A stretch of DNA of 64,000 nucleotides, from assembly GCF_001678675.1 (NCBI RefSeq), contig NZ_LZRN01000022.1, positions 1-64,000 of the forward strand, read 5' to 3'. Numbering within the stretch: position 1 is the first letter of the stretch; each line of letters begins with the position of its first letter. The stretch comes from Gelidibacter algens (GTDB lineage Bacteria; Bacteroidota; Bacteroidia; Flavobacteriales; Flavobacteriaceae). The notes beneath the pieces are model-generated. The model was not told the DNA's origin and did not search any database. It was given only the letters and a program-made list of their open reading frames with translations. The position numbers were made by a program, and so were the translations under genes. Shown one piece after another: positions 52,099 through 62,030 of this stretch.

Positions 52099-53193
52099 TT
52101 AGAGCCTCACCCCCACTCCAAATTCCACAGCTTCTGCTTTTGCGCCATGGGATTTTAAGGTGATTGCTCCAAAAAATTGATCTCCAAAATAACGTTTTAA
52201 GCCAATTCTGTTATATACGCGACCTTCAAAATCATAAGGATAATAAACGTAGAATCCCAATTGGGTTATAAGGGACATTTTATTGATAAACAATTCATGG
52301 CCCACAAACAGTCCCAAACGCTTATAATCAGTATCGGGGTCAATATTTCTTTCAGGATAAGCCACCGAATAATAATAGATCAATTCCTTTAAAAACTCAG
52401 CAAAAAACACATCTGTTCCTACCTGCAAAGCACTTTTTCTATTGATGCGCTTATCAGCATAAAATGACAGATTATAAAATGGATATTGTCCGGTGCCTAC
52501 CACATCACTTTCATTAACTCCAGCTCTAAATGCGAGGTTATACTTGATTTTTTCGGTGAATTTCTTGTCTTCCGTTGACGGCTGAAAGTCTGGCTTCTCC
52601 TTATAATCCACCAAATAATTAGCGCCTACATTAAAGACAAAGGTATTTGTAGAGTTATTTGGCGCCTTGACATTGGCGTTAGAATAATGAATGATTGAGA
52701 ATCCTGCCTGAAAACCCAAGCCTTTATACACATTCTCTTTTTTATAATTGAGCATGATATACGTGGTACTCATCACATCTGAGCCATAAGCGTTATTGTT
52801 GTAATTGGTCTCCCTGTCGTACGGATTTGTAGTGTATGCAAGACCTTGACCTATTCTAAAGTTAAGATTCCGATTCAAAAAATAGAAGTTGTAATGGGCA
52901 TATAGACTGTAGTTTTCGCCCAAATATTCATTTTTTAAATCCTGATAGATGAATGAAAACCCCCAATCTGGATAGTTGTAGCGACTTTCCCAAGCCTTAA
53001 AGCCGTAAGTTTTTTTGCTATAACTTAAGATTAGTCCGGTAGGATGGTCAGTAATAAGATGTGAAATATCAGGATTATGTTCTAATATGGTTCCATAGAA
53101 GTAATTAGCGTCTAAAGTGAACAAATCAGGATCGTCTTGAGAGAACAGAAATGAACTCGCTAAACACAATAAGCTTACTATTAAATGCTTCAT
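52099..53193 (-). CDS. acyloxyacyl hydrolase / PagL-like outer-membrane protein
   Basis: 364 residues with a signal peptide (MKHLIVSLLCLASSFLFSQ) and a beta-barrel of alternating aromatic strands. The motif FSIIHYSNANVKAPN near residue 180 resembles the His-x-Ser-Asn active-site strand of PagL lipid A 3-O-deacylases, which supports deacylation of lipid A, but the following Glu of the triad is not obvious. Possibly active in outer-membrane remodelling; a structural role is the alternative. Confidence 0.75.
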   Translation of the reverse strand: MKHLIVSLLCLASSFLFSQDDPDLFTLDANYFYGTILEHNPDISHLITDHPTGLILSYSKKTYGFKAWESRYNYPDWGFSFIYQDLKNEYLGENYSLYAHYNFYFLNRNLNFRIGQGLAYTTNPYDRETNYNNNAYGSDVMSTTYIMLNYKKENVYKGLGFQAGFSIIHYSNANVKAPNNSTNTFVFNVGANYLVDYKEKPDFQPSTEDKKFTEKIKYNLAFRAGVNESDVVGTGQYPFYNLSFYADKRINRKSALQVGTDVFFAEFLKELIYYYSVAYPERNIDPDTDYKRLGLFVGHELFINKMSLITQLGFYVYYPYDFEGRVYNRIGLKRYFGDQFFGAITLKSHGAKAEAVEFGVGVRL

Positions 53194-53340
53194 TCAATTG
53201 GAATATTCGGCAAATTTAACCGAATAATTAAAAATGTGATGGTTGTGGGAATCTATCTTTTTTACTTTAACGTTTTGAAACATAAATTTCAAAACTTACC
53301 ATCACCCCAAATTATCTTGTTTTAATAGCTGTCATAACAA

Positions 53341-54297
53341 TTAAAATACTTGTGATGCAATGCTTTGAATGTTATCACTTTTCCCCATAGAATAGTAATG
53401 TAGCACCGGAATTCCTGCTTTTTGCAATTCTTTTGATTGTTGAATACACCACTCTATACCCACTTGTTTTACTTCAGTGTTATCCTTGCATTTTATAATT
53501 TCGAGGATCAAGGCCTCCGGTAAATCCACATGAAAACGGTGTGGTAGCAAGTTCAATTGTTTTTTGGTGGCAATAGGTTTTAATCCAGGAATGATAGGAA
53601 TAGTTATGCCTTCACTTCGGCATTTTTCCACAAACTCGAAGTATTTCTGATTGTCAAAGAACATTTGAGTGACCACATACTCTGCACCATATTTAATCTT
53701 CTTTTTCAAAAAATGAATGTCACTTTCCAAACTTGGTGCTTCCATGTGCTTTTCCGGATAAGCTGCAACACCCACGCAAAAATTGGTTTTAGACGAGTTT
53801 TGCAGTTCTTCATCCAAATAAATGCCGTCATTTAGTGCGCAAATTTGTTTTACAAGTCCGTTGGCGTACTCATGACCTTCTTTTTCTGGTCTGAAATAGG
53901 TTTCATTTTTAACTGCATCACCTCTTAAAGCCATCACATTTTGAATGCCCAAAAAGTCGAGATCAATCAAGAAATTCTCAGTGTCTTCTTTGGTAAACCC
54001 GCCACATAAAATATGCGGAATGGCATCTACCTTATACCTATTTTGAATGGCAGCACAAATCCCAACCGTTCCAGGACGTTTTTTAACCACGTGTTTTTTG
54101 AGCAGTCCGTTTTCTTGTTCTTTAAAAACGTACTCTTCACGATGGTAGGTGACATCGATAAAAGGCGGTTTAAATTCCATTAGCGGATCTATATTATCAA
54201 AAATCATATTGATATGCTGCCCTTTTAATGGCGGTAAAATTTCAAAAGAAAATTGTGTGTTTCCGTTGGCTTGTTGGATGTGTTCTGTTACTTTCAT
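53341..54297 (-). CDS. metF: methylenetetrahydrofolate reductase MetF
   Basis: Makes 5-methyl-THF for methionine synthase. 318 residues of TIM-barrel type, with FSFEILPPLKGQHINMIFD near residue 17, ALRGDAVKNETYFRPEKEGH near 130, CVGVAAYPEKHMEAPS near 171 and TQMFFDNQKYFEFVEKC near 208. Last gene of the methionine operon, after metH. A C-rich hairpin occurs 7 bases upstream of the ATG. Confidence 0.95.
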   Translation of the reverse strand: MKVTEHIQQANGNTQFSFEILPPLKGQHINMIFDNIDPLMEFKPPFIDVTYHREEYVFKEQENGLLKKHVVKKRPGTVGICAAIQNRYKVDAIPHILCGGFTKEDTENFLIDLDFLGIQNVMALRGDAVKNETYFRPEKEGHEYANGLVKQICALNDGIYLDEELQNSSKTNFCVGVAAYPEKHMEAPSLESDIHFLKKKIKYGAEYVVTQMFFDNQKYFEFVEKCRSEGITIPIIPGLKPIATKKQLNLLPHRFHVDLPEALILEIIKCKDNTEVKQVGIEWCIQQSKELQKAGIPVLHYYSMGKSDNIQSIASQVF

Positions 54298-54304
54298 GTT
54301 TACT

Positions 54305-54320
54305 CCCCACGAAAGTGGGG
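54305..54320. repeat. CCCCAC-GAAA-GTGGGG hairpin, metF leader
   Basis: Perfect 6-bp stem in the 5' leader of metF, with the same loop and flanks as 1659-1676. Confidence 0.65.
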
Positions 54321-54397
54321 ATCTCTTTTTTTAGCCACTCCCAAAATATCGGGACACGAATATGTTCAATGGCTTATAATTATTATTCACTTTTTTT

Positions 54398-54522
54398 GGC
54401 GTTACCTAAAGGTCGCGCTTTCACTACTCGCTCTCTTCGAGGAGCTCAAACAGACCGTTCCAATGCGAAGCATTCACGATTTCTTATTTATCACATAAGA
54501 ATGGATGAGTAATCGCTAACGC
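54398..54522 (-). ncRNA. candidate structured RNA repeat, copy 3 (metH-metF junction)
   Basis: Minus strand: GCGTTAGCGATTACTCATCC at the 5' end, then CTTAT...ATAAG, AATGC-TTC-GCATT, GAGCTCC...GAGAGC, GAAAGCGCGACC, GGTAACGCC. The outer GCGTTA/TAACGC pairs as in copy 2. It is closely similar to copy 1 with several paired substitutions (for example ACCC/GGGT becoming ACC/GGT). It lies on the operon strand here, unlike copies 1 and 2. Confidence 0.55.
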
Positions 54523-54629
54523 GGCTCAGTCTACTTGATTACATTTCATCTTTTAACATTCTACTTTTTTGCCACTAATACTCAAATATAGGTAAGCAGC
54601 TTGATTAATATATTTTTAATTATTTCTCT

Positions 54630-54693
54630 GTGAATCTCTGTGTAAACTCAGTGCAACTCTGTGTAACACCTATTTCACAGAGAAACACAGAGC
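54630..54693. repeat. CTCTGTG / CACAGAG repeat block
   Basis: CTCTGTG occurs at 54631, 54641 and 54658, and CACAGAG at 54676 and 54686, so the block can fold back. It lies just downstream of the metH stop. Such CTCTGTGTAA blocks look like another dispersed repeat. Confidence 0.6.
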
Positions 54694-54701
54694 GCCTTTT
54701 T

Positions 54702-57377
54702 CTAATCCGCTAAATTAGGACTCAACCATTTTTCAGCTTCTTCGTTCGAAATTCCACGGCGTTTTGCATAATCCTTCAACTGGTCTTGGGTAATTTTTCC
54801 AAGTCCGAAATATTTTGCTTCCTTATTCCCAAAATAATATCCCGAAACACTTGCTGCTGGCCACATGGCCAAACTCTCTGTTAACTCTACACCAATAGTT
54901 TCTTTGACTTGCAACAACTTCCAGATAGTTTTCTTTTCCAAATGATCTGGACACGCTGGATAACCTGGTGCCGGACGAATGCCTTTATAACTTTCTTTTA
55001 TTAATTCGTCATTTGATAAACTTTCAGTGGAGTCATAACCCCAAGAATTAATTCTGACTTCCTTATGTAAATACTCCGCAAAGGCCTCCGCAAGACGATC
55101 GGCTAGCGCTTTGATCATAATGGAATTGTAATCGTCAAGATTTTTTTCAAATTGTTTTGCCAAGGCTTCAGTTCCAAAACCCGTACTCACACAAAAACAC
55201 CCCATGTAATCTTGTGTTCCTGAATCTTTTGGTGCTATAAAATCTGCCAAAGCAATGTTTGGAACGCCCTCGCGTTTATCGAGTTGTTGACGAAGGGTTA
55301 AAAAGGTGACTTTTACCCTGCCTGAATCATCATAAATTTCAACATCATCATCATTTACAGCATTCGCAGGAAACAATCCAAAGATGCCTTTTGCTTTCAA
55401 AAGCTTTTCGTCCAACACTTTTTTCAAAAGTTCCTTGGCGTCTTTAAATAATTCTGCGGCTTGTTCTCCGACAACCTCATCGGTGAGGATGTCTGGATAT
55501 TTCCCGTGTAAATCCCAACTTCTAAAAAACGGACTCCAATCAATAAAATCCTCCAATTTTGTAAGGTCCAAATCTTCTATGATCTGAATCCCAAGTTGGT
55601 TTGGTCTGACGATTTCTGAAGTGTTCCAATCGATTTTGAATTTGCGCTTTCTGGCGTCTTCAATGGTCACATAATCTTTTTGCTTGCCACGTTTTAAAAA
55701 CTGCTCGCGGAACTTTTCATACTCTTCACGAATTTGTTCTTTATAAACACGATTATCCTTTTTTAGCAAATTACCAACCACGGTTACAGCTCTTGAAGCG
55801 TCATTGACATGCACTACGGTATGTCCATAATTTGGTGCGATCTTAACTGCCGAATGCGCCCTTGAAGTGGTGGCACCACCTATAAGCAATGGAATGTTGA
55901 TGTTCTTCTTTTCCATTTCTTTGGACACATATACCATTTCATCCAACGATGGCGTAATGAGACCGCTTAAGCCGATAATATCGACGTTCTCTCTTATTGC
56001 GGTTTCAATGATTTTTTCTGGTGGCACCATGACACCCAAGTCAATAATTTCATAGTTGTTGCAGCCTAGAACAACACTTACAATGTTTTTACCAATATCA
56101 TGGACATCACCTTTTACTGTGGCCATCAATACACGACCAGCAAATGCTTGTTTTCCGTCTTTTTCGGCTTCAATAAATGGCTGTAAATAAGCAACAGCTC
56201 TTTTCATAACACGCGCCGATTTGACGACTTGTGGCAAGAACATTTTTCCGCTTCCAAAAAGATCACCAACCACGTTCATCCCAATCATCAAATGGCCTTC
56301 AATCACTTCAATTGGTTTCTTGCTTTCTTGTCGTGCTTGCTCAATATCTTCAATGATAAAGGTTTCGATACCTTTCACTAAAGCATGTGTAATTCGATCT
56401 TGCAACGGATCATTTCGCCATTCCAAAATTTTGGCAACGTCTACTTTTTTATCATCTTTAACCGTTTCGGCAAAATCCAATAAACGCTCCGTAGCATCCT
56501 CCCGTCTGTCAAAAAGCACGTCTTCAACACGCTCCAATAAATCTTTCGGAATCTCATCATATATTTCCAACATGGTCGGATTGACAATACCCATGTTCAT
56601 CCCATGTTGAATGGCATGATATAAAAATGCGGAGTTGATGGCTTCACGAACCACATTATTTCCCCTAAAAGAAAAAGACACGTTGCTCACACCGCCAGAA
56701 ACATTGGCATAAGGCAAGTTTTCACGAATCCATTTGGTAGCCTTGAAAAAATCCAAAGCATTTAAACGGTGTTCGTCCATTCCTGTGGCTACGGGAAATA
56801 TATTGGGATCAAAAATGATGTCCTGAGGAGCAAATTTTACTTTATTAACTAAAATATCGTAAGAGCGTTTACAAATTTCGATACGTCTCTCTAAAGTATC
56901 AGCTTGCCCATCTTCATCAAAAGCCATCACAATTACAGCGGCGCCATAACGTTTCACCAATTTAGCATGATGGATAAAAGCTTCCTCACCTTCTTTTAAA
57001 CTAATTGAATTCACTACTGATTTTCCCTGCACCACTTTTAATCCAGCTTCAATAATTTCCCATTTGGAACTGTCAATCATAATTGGCAATTTGGCAATGT
57101 CTGGTTCTGACGCAATCAAATTCAAAAATTTGGTCATTGCATAAACGCCATCCAACATACCTTCGTCCATGTTGACATCTATAATTTGGGCACCCCCTTC
57201 TACCTGATCTCGGGCAACATCTAGGGCTTCACTGTAATTTTCATCTTTTATAAGACGTAAAAATTTACGTGAACCGGTCACGTTGGTGCGCTCACCAACG
57301 TTTATAAAATTACTTTCCGGAGTAACGGTTAATGGTTCGAGTCCTGAAAGTGTAAGGTATTTATTGTTTTTGTTCAT
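54702..57377 (-). CDS. metH: methionine synthase, cobalamin-dependent, C-terminal part
   Basis: 891 residues from the ATG at 57377 ([18 protein letters not shown]). The open frame extends further upstream, but only into a palindrome and the preceding gene's end. Domains: folate-binding ([20 protein letters not shown]), B12-binding cap and Rossmann with [20 protein letters not shown] near residue 443, and a C-terminal SAM-dependent activation domain ([18 protein letters not shown]). The homocysteine domain is in the separate upstream gene, so the enzyme is split into two polypeptides. Confidence 0.95.
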   Translation of the reverse strand: MNKNNKYLTLSGLEPLTVTPESNFINVGERTNVTGSRKFLRLIKDENYSEALDVARDQVEGGAQIIDVNMDEGMLDGVYAMTKFLNLIASEPDIAKLPIMIDSSKWEIIEAGLKVVQGKSVVNSISLKEGEEAFIHHAKLVKRYGAAVIVMAFDEDGQADTLERRIEICKRSYDILVNKVKFAPQDIIFDPNIFPVATGMDEHRLNALDFFKATKWIRENLPYANVSGGVSNVSFSFRGNNVVREAINSAFLYHAIQHGMNMGIVNPTMLEIYDEIPKDLLERVEDVLFDRREDATERLLDFAETVKDDKKVDVAKILEWRNDPLQDRITHALVKGIETFIIEDIEQARQESKKPIEVIEGHLMIGMNVVGDLFGSGKMFLPQVVKSARVMKRAVAYLQPFIEAEKDGKQAFAGRVLMATVKGDVHDIGKNIVSVVLGCNNYEIIDLGVMVPPEKIIETAIRENVDIIGLSGLITPSLDEMVYVSKEMEKKNINIPLLIGGATTSRAHSAVKIAPNYGHTVVHVNDASRAVTVVGNLLKKDNRVYKEQIREEYEKFREQFLKRGKQKDYVTIEDARKRKFKIDWNTSEIVRPNQLGIQIIEDLDLTKLEDFIDWSPFFRSWDLHGKYPDILTDEVVGEQAAELFKDAKELLKKVLDEKLLKAKGIFGLFPANAVNDDDVEIYDDSGRVKVTFLTLRQQLDKREGVPNIALADFIAPKDSGTQDYMGCFCVSTGFGTEALAKQFEKNLDDYNSIMIKALADRLAEAFAEYLHKEVRINSWGYDSTESLSNDELIKESYKGIRPAPGYPACPDHLEKKTIWKLLQVKETIGVELTESLAMWPAASVSGYYFGNKEAKYFGLGKITQDQLKDYAKRRGISNEEAEKWLSPNLAD

Positions 57378-57395
57378 TTTAATAGTTCCTTTAAA

Positions 57396-57428
57396 AGACC
57401 TGAGAGGTTTTAAAAACCTCTCAGGTGT
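57396..57428. repeat. AGACCT-type palindrome, copy 3
   Basis: Arms AGACCTGAGAGGTTTT and AAAACCTCTCAGGTGT (last base pair but one lost) with a one-base loop. Relative to copies 1 and 2 it has G/C at arm position 7 and G/C at position 9, both matched on the other arm. It provides the stop codon of the first metH gene. Confidence 0.85.
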
Positions 57429-58425
57429 GCGCAACTGCAATTTTGCGTGGTTCATAATTCTTAGCTATTTCTGCAATCGCTTTTATATGTTCAGGTGTGG
57501 TACCACAACAACCACCTATAATATTGACCAAGCCATCTTTGAGATAATTTTCAATCAGCACCTGCATTTCTTTCGCGGTCTGTTCGTATTCGCCAAAAGC
57601 ATTTGGCAAACCTGCATTGGGATGCGCAGAGGTATAGAATTCTGTCTCGTGAGATAGACGCTGTAAATAAGGTTGCAATTGGTCTGCTCCAAGCGCACAG
57701 TTAAATCCGACGCTGAGCAATGGAATATGAGAAATCGACATCAAAAAAGCTTCGACGGTTTGTCCTGAAAGTGTTCTTCCAGAGGCATCTGTAATCGTCC
57801 CGGAAACCATGATTGGAATATCTATATTTCGAGCTTCTTTAACTTCTTCAATAGCAAATAAGGCGGCTTTAGCATTTAAGGTATCGAAAATAGTTTCTAC
57901 CAACAGCACATCCACGCCGCCATCAATCAGGGCTTCTACTTGTTGTTTGTAGGCAATGCGCAATTCGTCAAAAGTAATGGCACGAAATTCTGGCCGGTTG
58001 ACATCTGGAGACAGGCTTGCGGTTTTGTTTGTGGGCCCAATACTTCCTGCCACAAAACGTGGTTTTTCAGGATTAGCTGTGGTGAACTCGTCAGCAACTT
58101 GTTTGGCTATTTTTGCCGATTCAAAATTCAGTTCGTAAACCAAACTTTCCATATTATAATCTGCCATGGCTATGGAGGTTCCAGAAAAAGTGTTGGTTTC
58201 CACAATATCCGCACCCGCTTCAAAATACTTGCGGTGCACATCGGCAATGGCCTTTGGCTGCGTTAAGGAAAGTAAATCATTATTCCCTTTGAGGGAAGTT
58301 GGATAGTCTTTAAAACGGTCGCCACGAAAATCTTCTTCCGAGAAATTATAGCGTTGTAGCATAGTGCCCATGGCGCCATCTAAAACTAAAATACGATGTT
58401 GTAATGCTTTTTTTATATCTGACAT
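57421..58425 (-). CDS. metH: methionine synthase, homocysteine-binding N-terminal part
   Basis: 334 residues from the ATG at 58425 ([20 protein letters not shown]). TIM barrel with zinc-binding Cys residues in [12 protein letters not shown] near residue 235 and [16 protein letters not shown] near residue 302. An earlier in-frame codon (58473) is unlikely because it lies in the riboswitch expression platform. The C-terminus ([10 protein letters not shown]) and stop come from the AGACCT-type palindrome. Split MetH is common in this group from memory. Confidence 0.93.
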   Translation of the reverse strand: MSDIKKALQHRILVLDGAMGTMLQRYNFSEEDFRGDRFKDYPTSLKGNNDLLSLTQPKAIADVHRKYFEAGADIVETNTFSGTSIAMADYNMESLVYELNFESAKIAKQVADEFTTANPEKPRFVAGSIGPTNKTASLSPDVNRPEFRAITFDELRIAYKQQVEALIDGGVDVLLVETIFDTLNAKAALFAIEEVKEARNIDIPIMVSGTITDASGRTLSGQTVEAFLMSISHIPLLSVGFNCALGADQLQPYLQRLSHETEFYTSAHPNAGLPNAFGEYEQTAKEMQVLIENYLKDGLVNIIGGCCGTTPEHIKAIAEIAKNYEPRKIAVAHT

Positions 58426-58477
58426 TTTGTTATAATAAAAAAATGTCATCAGGAAAGTGAGAGGAAAATACACTTTG

Positions 58478-58591
58478 GTTATCTGTCTAAATCCTGAATA
58501 AATTCAGTATAAAGTAGAATTTAGCACCTTCTTTAAAGTAAAGGGTTGCTAAGGCTTCAATGGGTCTAATCCCTCTGCCTTTCGTGATAAC
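58478..58591 (-). promoter_or_regulatory. SAM-I (S-box) riboswitch upstream of metH
   Basis: On the minus strand: GTTATC (58586-58591) pairs with GATAAC (58478-58483) to form P1. The core reads ACGAAAGGCAGAGGGATTAG, then CCCATTGAAGCC and TTAGCAACC, then GGTGCTAAATTC, matching the conserved SAM-I core. A CTGAAT/ATTCAG stem forms P4. It would shut off the metH-metH-metF operon when S-adenosylmethionine is plentiful; the expression platform before the ATG is short. Confidence 0.92.
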
Positions 58592-58649
58592 AATCATTAA
58601 TAGTATGAACTATGACGAAATTAAGCGATAAAAAACTTATATCCAACTT

Positions 58650-59540
58650 TTAGTCGAACAAATCTGAAGATAAATAACGATCGCCAATATCACAAATGAT
58701 GGCGACGATGATTCCTTTGTCCAGATTCTCAGCAATTTTTAATGCCGCTGTTACAGAGCCGCCACTGCTCATACCTGAAAAGATGCCCTCTTCTTTTGCC
58801 AAACGGTTCGCCATTAGTTTTGACTCTTCTTCACTCACTTCAACAACCACATCTACTTTGGAGCGATCAAAAATTTTGGGAAGATACGCTTCTGGCCATT
58901 TACGAATGCCAGGAATTTTAGCCCCATCCTTAGGCTGCGCGCCCACAATGGTGATCTCTTTATTCTGTTCTTTCAGAAATGTTGAAACGCCCATCACAGT
59001 ACCCGTGGTGCCCATGGCTGCTACAAAATGAGTGACCTCGCCATTGGTGTCTCTCCAAATTTCAGGGCCTGTAGTTTTGTAATGTGCTTTCCAATTATCA
59101 TCGTTTGCGAATTGGTTCAGCATAAAATAGCCCTTCTCCTTTTCAAGCTTTTCAGCTAAATCCCGTGAGCCTTCAATGCCATCATCAGAAGAGGTCAATA
59201 TTAATTCTGCACCATAGGCACGCATAGTTTTGATGCGCTCTTCGGTTGAATTCTCAGGCATGATCAATACCATTTTCAATCCCAACAGTTGTGCAATAAA
59301 TGCCAAGGCAATGCCAGTGTTTCCACTTGTGGCTTCTACCAAGGTATCTCCTTTTTTGATATCGCCACGTTTCAAGGCTTCAGAAATCATATTAAACGCA
59401 GCACGATCCTTGACACTCCCACCAGGGTTATTGCCTTCCAATTTCAGAAATAGACGCACGCCTTTTTTTGAAATGATGTTTTTTACCTCTACTAGTGGCG
59501 TATTCCCAATTTGATCGGTTATGGATTGACTTTGAATCAT
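58650..59540 (-). CDS. cysM: cysteine synthase CysM (PLP-dependent O-acetylserine sulfhydrylase)
   Basis: Forms cysteine from O-acetylserine and sulfide or thiosulfate. 296 residues, with the PLP Lys in NNPGGSVKDRAAFNM near residue 42, the phosphate-binding loop ATSGNTGIALAF near 70 and GTTGTVMGVS near 177, and SGMSSGGSVTAAL. Length and sequence style favour CysM (the B form) over CysK. Overlaps the cysE gene by 4 bases. Confidence 0.92.
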   Translation of the reverse strand: MIQSQSITDQIGNTPLVEVKNIISKKGVRLFLKLEGNNPGGSVKDRAAFNMISEALKRGDIKKGDTLVEATSGNTGIALAFIAQLLGLKMVLIMPENSTEERIKTMRAYGAELILTSSDDGIEGSRDLAEKLEKEKGYFMLNQFANDDNWKAHYKTTGPEIWRDTNGEVTHFVAAMGTTGTVMGVSTFLKEQNKEITIVGAQPKDGAKIPGIRKWPEAYLPKIFDRSKVDVVVEVSEEESKLMANRLAKEEGIFSGMSSGGSVTAALKIAENLDKGIIVAIICDIGDRYLSSDLFD

Positions 59541-60316
59541 TTTTTACGGGTACTTATTTTAATTTCTGTTTTGTAGGTGACCAGCGAGTTCTCTGGAACC
59601 GATTTTGTGATCCAAACATTGGCACCTATAATACTATTCGCCCCAATAACGATATCCCCTCCCAAGATGGTAGCGTTGGCGTAAATGGTGACATTATCCT
59701 CAATGGTAGGATGGCGCTTTGTTGACGACAAACTTTTTCTAATTTGAATGCCGCCCAAAGTGACACCTTGATAGATTTTCACGTTTTTCTTTATGATGGC
59801 TGTTTCGCCAATGACAATACCAGTGCCGTGATCAATAAAGAAAGAATCACCAATAGTGGCTCCCGGATGGATATCTATGCCTGTCAAACCATGAACATAT
59901 TCGCTCATCATTCGTGAAATTACGTAAGACTCCAATTTATAGAGTTCATGACTCAACCTATAAATAGCGATGGCATGAAACCCTGGATATGCCAAATACA
60001 CTTCAGTCAAACTCTTGGTTGCAGGATCATTCTGTTCAATTGCGATGGCATCTAGATCGAGTTTCTCCCGAATTCTTGTAAACTGATCTTCAAACTGACG
60101 CCATAACGCTTCGCCGTTTTCCAATCGAAGCTTTGTAGCTATCTTCAAAAATGTATCCTTGACAATTTGACTATTTTGATTGCGATAGTCTTCATCAAAG
60201 AGCATATAAAATAGACTTTTGGTGAACGTTTTTACGGTATCTTTTAGGCAGATGTTGTAACTCTGAAACTGGTTTTGGTTGTTATAAACTGTACTCATAC
60301 CCTCAATATTACGCAT
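59537..60316 (-). CDS. cysE: serine O-acetyltransferase CysE (EpsC-like)
   Basis: Acetylates serine for cysteine synthesis. 259 residues, with an N-terminal helical region and a C-terminal left-handed beta-helix (GIDIHPGATIGDSFFIDHGT, GIVIGETAIIKKNVKIYQGV, hexapeptide repeats IEDNVTIYANATILGGDIVI). Another start, MSTVYNN at 60298, is equally plausible. It is directly coupled to cysM. Confidence 0.9.
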   Translation of the reverse strand: MRNIEGMSTVYNNQNQFQSYNICLKDTVKTFTKSLFYMLFDEDYRNQNSQIVKDTFLKIATKLRLENGEALWRQFEDQFTRIREKLDLDAIAIEQNDPATKSLTEVYLAYPGFHAIAIYRLSHELYKLESYVISRMMSEYVHGLTGIDIHPGATIGDSFFIDHGTGIVIGETAIIKKNVKIYQGVTLGGIQIRKSLSSTKRHPTIEDNVTIYANATILGGDIVIGANSIIGANVWITKSVPENSLVTYKTEIKISTRKK

Positions 60317-60361
60317 TATTCATGGTTGCAATATCAAAATTAAACAATTATTAACAATGGC

Positions 60362-61411
60362 CTAAAGTATGGCTTGCACAACTGCTTTTGGCGCTTCCTT
60401 TCGAGTCCCATCAAATCCATCAATACCGCTTACCGTTGTGTACTTAAGCACATATTTCTTACCGGGATTGATAATTTGATAAGCTGATTGGCACATTAAT
60501 GTGGCTTCATGAAAACCACAAAGAATCAACTTCAATTTTCCTGGATAGGTATTGACATCTCCTATGGCAAAAATTCCCGGAATATTGGTTTGGTAATCAA
60601 AGGTGTCCACTTTTATGGCATTTTTCTCTATCTCAAGTCCCCAATCTCCGATTGGCCCCAACTTTGGAGACAATCCAAAAAGAGGAATAAAATGATCTGC
60701 TTCATAAACAATTTGTTCTCCTTCCTTTTCAATGATCACGGCCTCTAGCTTTTTGTGTCCATGAAGTGCAGTTACTTCCGCAAGAGTGATTAAATTAATT
60801 TTCCCAAGAAGCTTTAATTCCTGAACTTTTTCAACTGAATCCAAAGCACCTCTAAACTCATTGCGTCTATGGACGAGCGTGACTTCTGAAGCGATATCTG
60901 CCAAAATAATACTCCAATCTAAAGCAGAATCACCACCACCAGAAATAACAACTTTCTTGTTTCTATATACTTCAGGATCTTTGATAAAATAGTCAACCCC
61001 TATTTCTTCATAATGTGCGATGTTATCAATTAACGGCTTTCTCGGTTCAAAACTCCCCAAACCGCCAGCAATAGCTACAATTGGCGCTTGGTGTTTTGTG
61101 CCTTTATTTGTGGTGACAATAAAACTGCCGTCTTCTCGTTTCTCTATTGTTTCTGCACGTTCGCCTAAGGTAAATCCAGGCTCAAATTGTTTGCCTTGCT
61201 CCAAAAGATTTTTGGTCAAATCTCCCGCCAAAATATCTGGTACACCAGGAATATCATAGATGGGTTTTTTGGGATATAATTCTGAACACTGACCTCCAGG
61301 TTGTGGCAAGGCATCAATTAAATGGCATTTTAGTTTTAGCAATCCTGCCTCAAAAACGGTGAATAATCCTGTTGGTCCTGCCCCTATTATTAAGATGTCT
61401 GTTTGAATCAT
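60362..61411 (-). CDS. ferredoxin/flavodoxin-NADP reductase (thioredoxin-reductase-like type)
   Basis: 349 residues. FAD motif DILIIGAGPTGLFTVFEAGL near residue 5, NADP motif VVISGGGDSALDWSIILADI near 153, and GIFAIGDVNTYPGKLKLI near 283. The CxxC of thioredoxin reductase is absent, which supports an FNR that feeds electrons to ferredoxin, probably for the sulfite reductase in the same cluster. Confidence 0.88.
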   Translation of the reverse strand: MIQTDILIIGAGPTGLFTVFEAGLLKLKCHLIDALPQPGGQCSELYPKKPIYDIPGVPDILAGDLTKNLLEQGKQFEPGFTLGERAETIEKREDGSFIVTTNKGTKHQAPIVAIAGGLGSFEPRKPLIDNIAHYEEIGVDYFIKDPEVYRNKKVVISGGGDSALDWSIILADIASEVTLVHRRNEFRGALDSVEKVQELKLLGKINLITLAEVTALHGHKKLEAVIIEKEGEQIVYEADHFIPLFGLSPKLGPIGDWGLEIEKNAIKVDTFDYQTNIPGIFAIGDVNTYPGKLKLILCGFHEATLMCQSAYQIINPGKKYVLKYTTVSGIDGFDGTRKEAPKAVVQAIL

Positions 61412-61412
61412 T

Positions 61413-62030
61413 TTATTTGCTAATTAAGGTTTCGGTAATTTTGTTGAGTGCGCTGACTTTCTGCTCAAAATTGCCTTTAATTGTTTTTCTATATTGATTT
61501 AAATTTTCTACTAAAATGTTGACATCATCAGGAATGACTTCTTCAAAAAACTGACGTAAACGTTTGGCCGTTGTTGGCGATTTTCCGTTGGTGGAAATGG
61601 CTATTTTCACGTTACCTTTCGTGACTATGCCTCCTAAATAGAAATCGCAGAATTCTGGCGTGTCTGCAACGTTAACCAATAGATGACGTTGTTTTGCGTC
61701 ATGGTAAATTTGTTTGTTGACCTCCAAATTATCAGTTGCTGCTATTACTAAGTCTTTGTCGCATAAAGATGAAATTTCATAGGACATATCAATTAGCCGA
61801 ATATCAAATTGTTTTGCCAATTCCTTGACTTCATCCCTAAAAAAAGGAGCCAGCATTTCTACATTCGCATTGGGACTTGATTTCAATAAAAACGTGAGTT
61901 TTTCCAACGCGACATTACCCCCACCTACTATTAAGGTTTGAATTTTGTGCATTCTTAAGAAAATGGGATATAAATTATTGCGTGAAGTCCCCTCCGCCCC
62001 CAAAGGGGGAACTTGTTCTAATCTTTTCAT
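61413..62030 (-). CDS. precorrin-2 dehydrogenase / sirohydrochlorin ferrochelatase-type protein
   Basis: 205 residues with an NAD-binding motif TLIVGGGNVALEKLTFLLKS near residue 34 and the siroheme-synthase pattern KGNVKIAISTNGKSPTTAKR. It oxidises precorrin-2 to sirohydrochlorin and may insert iron, making siroheme for the sulfite reductase. The first 16 or so codons (KRLEQVPPLGAEGTSR) are repeat-like: they span a CCCCC-AAA-GGGGG stem. The natural start is therefore uncertain and could lie just before NNLYPIFL. Confidence 0.85.
   Translation of the reverse strand: MKRLEQVPPLGAEGTSRNNLYPIFLRMHKIQTLIVGGGNVALEKLTFLLKSSPNANVEMLAPFFRDEVKELAKQFDIRLIDMSYEISSLCDKDLVIAATDNLEVNKQIYHDAKQRHLLVNVADTPEFCDFYLGGIVTKGNVKIAISTNGKSPTTAKRLRQFFEEVIPDDVNILVENLNQYRKTIKGNFEQKVSALNKITETLISK
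61997..62009. repeat. CCCCC-AAA-GGGGG stem in the siroheme gene N-terminus
   Basis: Five-bp stem with the AAA loop and GGGGAACTTG flank of the 4550/6230/37822 hairpin group, read in frame. Confidence 0.55.

Noticed and set aside
53272-53295. GTTTTGAAA/TTTCAAAAC inverted repeat between metF and the PagL-like gene
   Set aside because: AT-rich 9-bp arms without a T run beyond; too weak to call a terminator.
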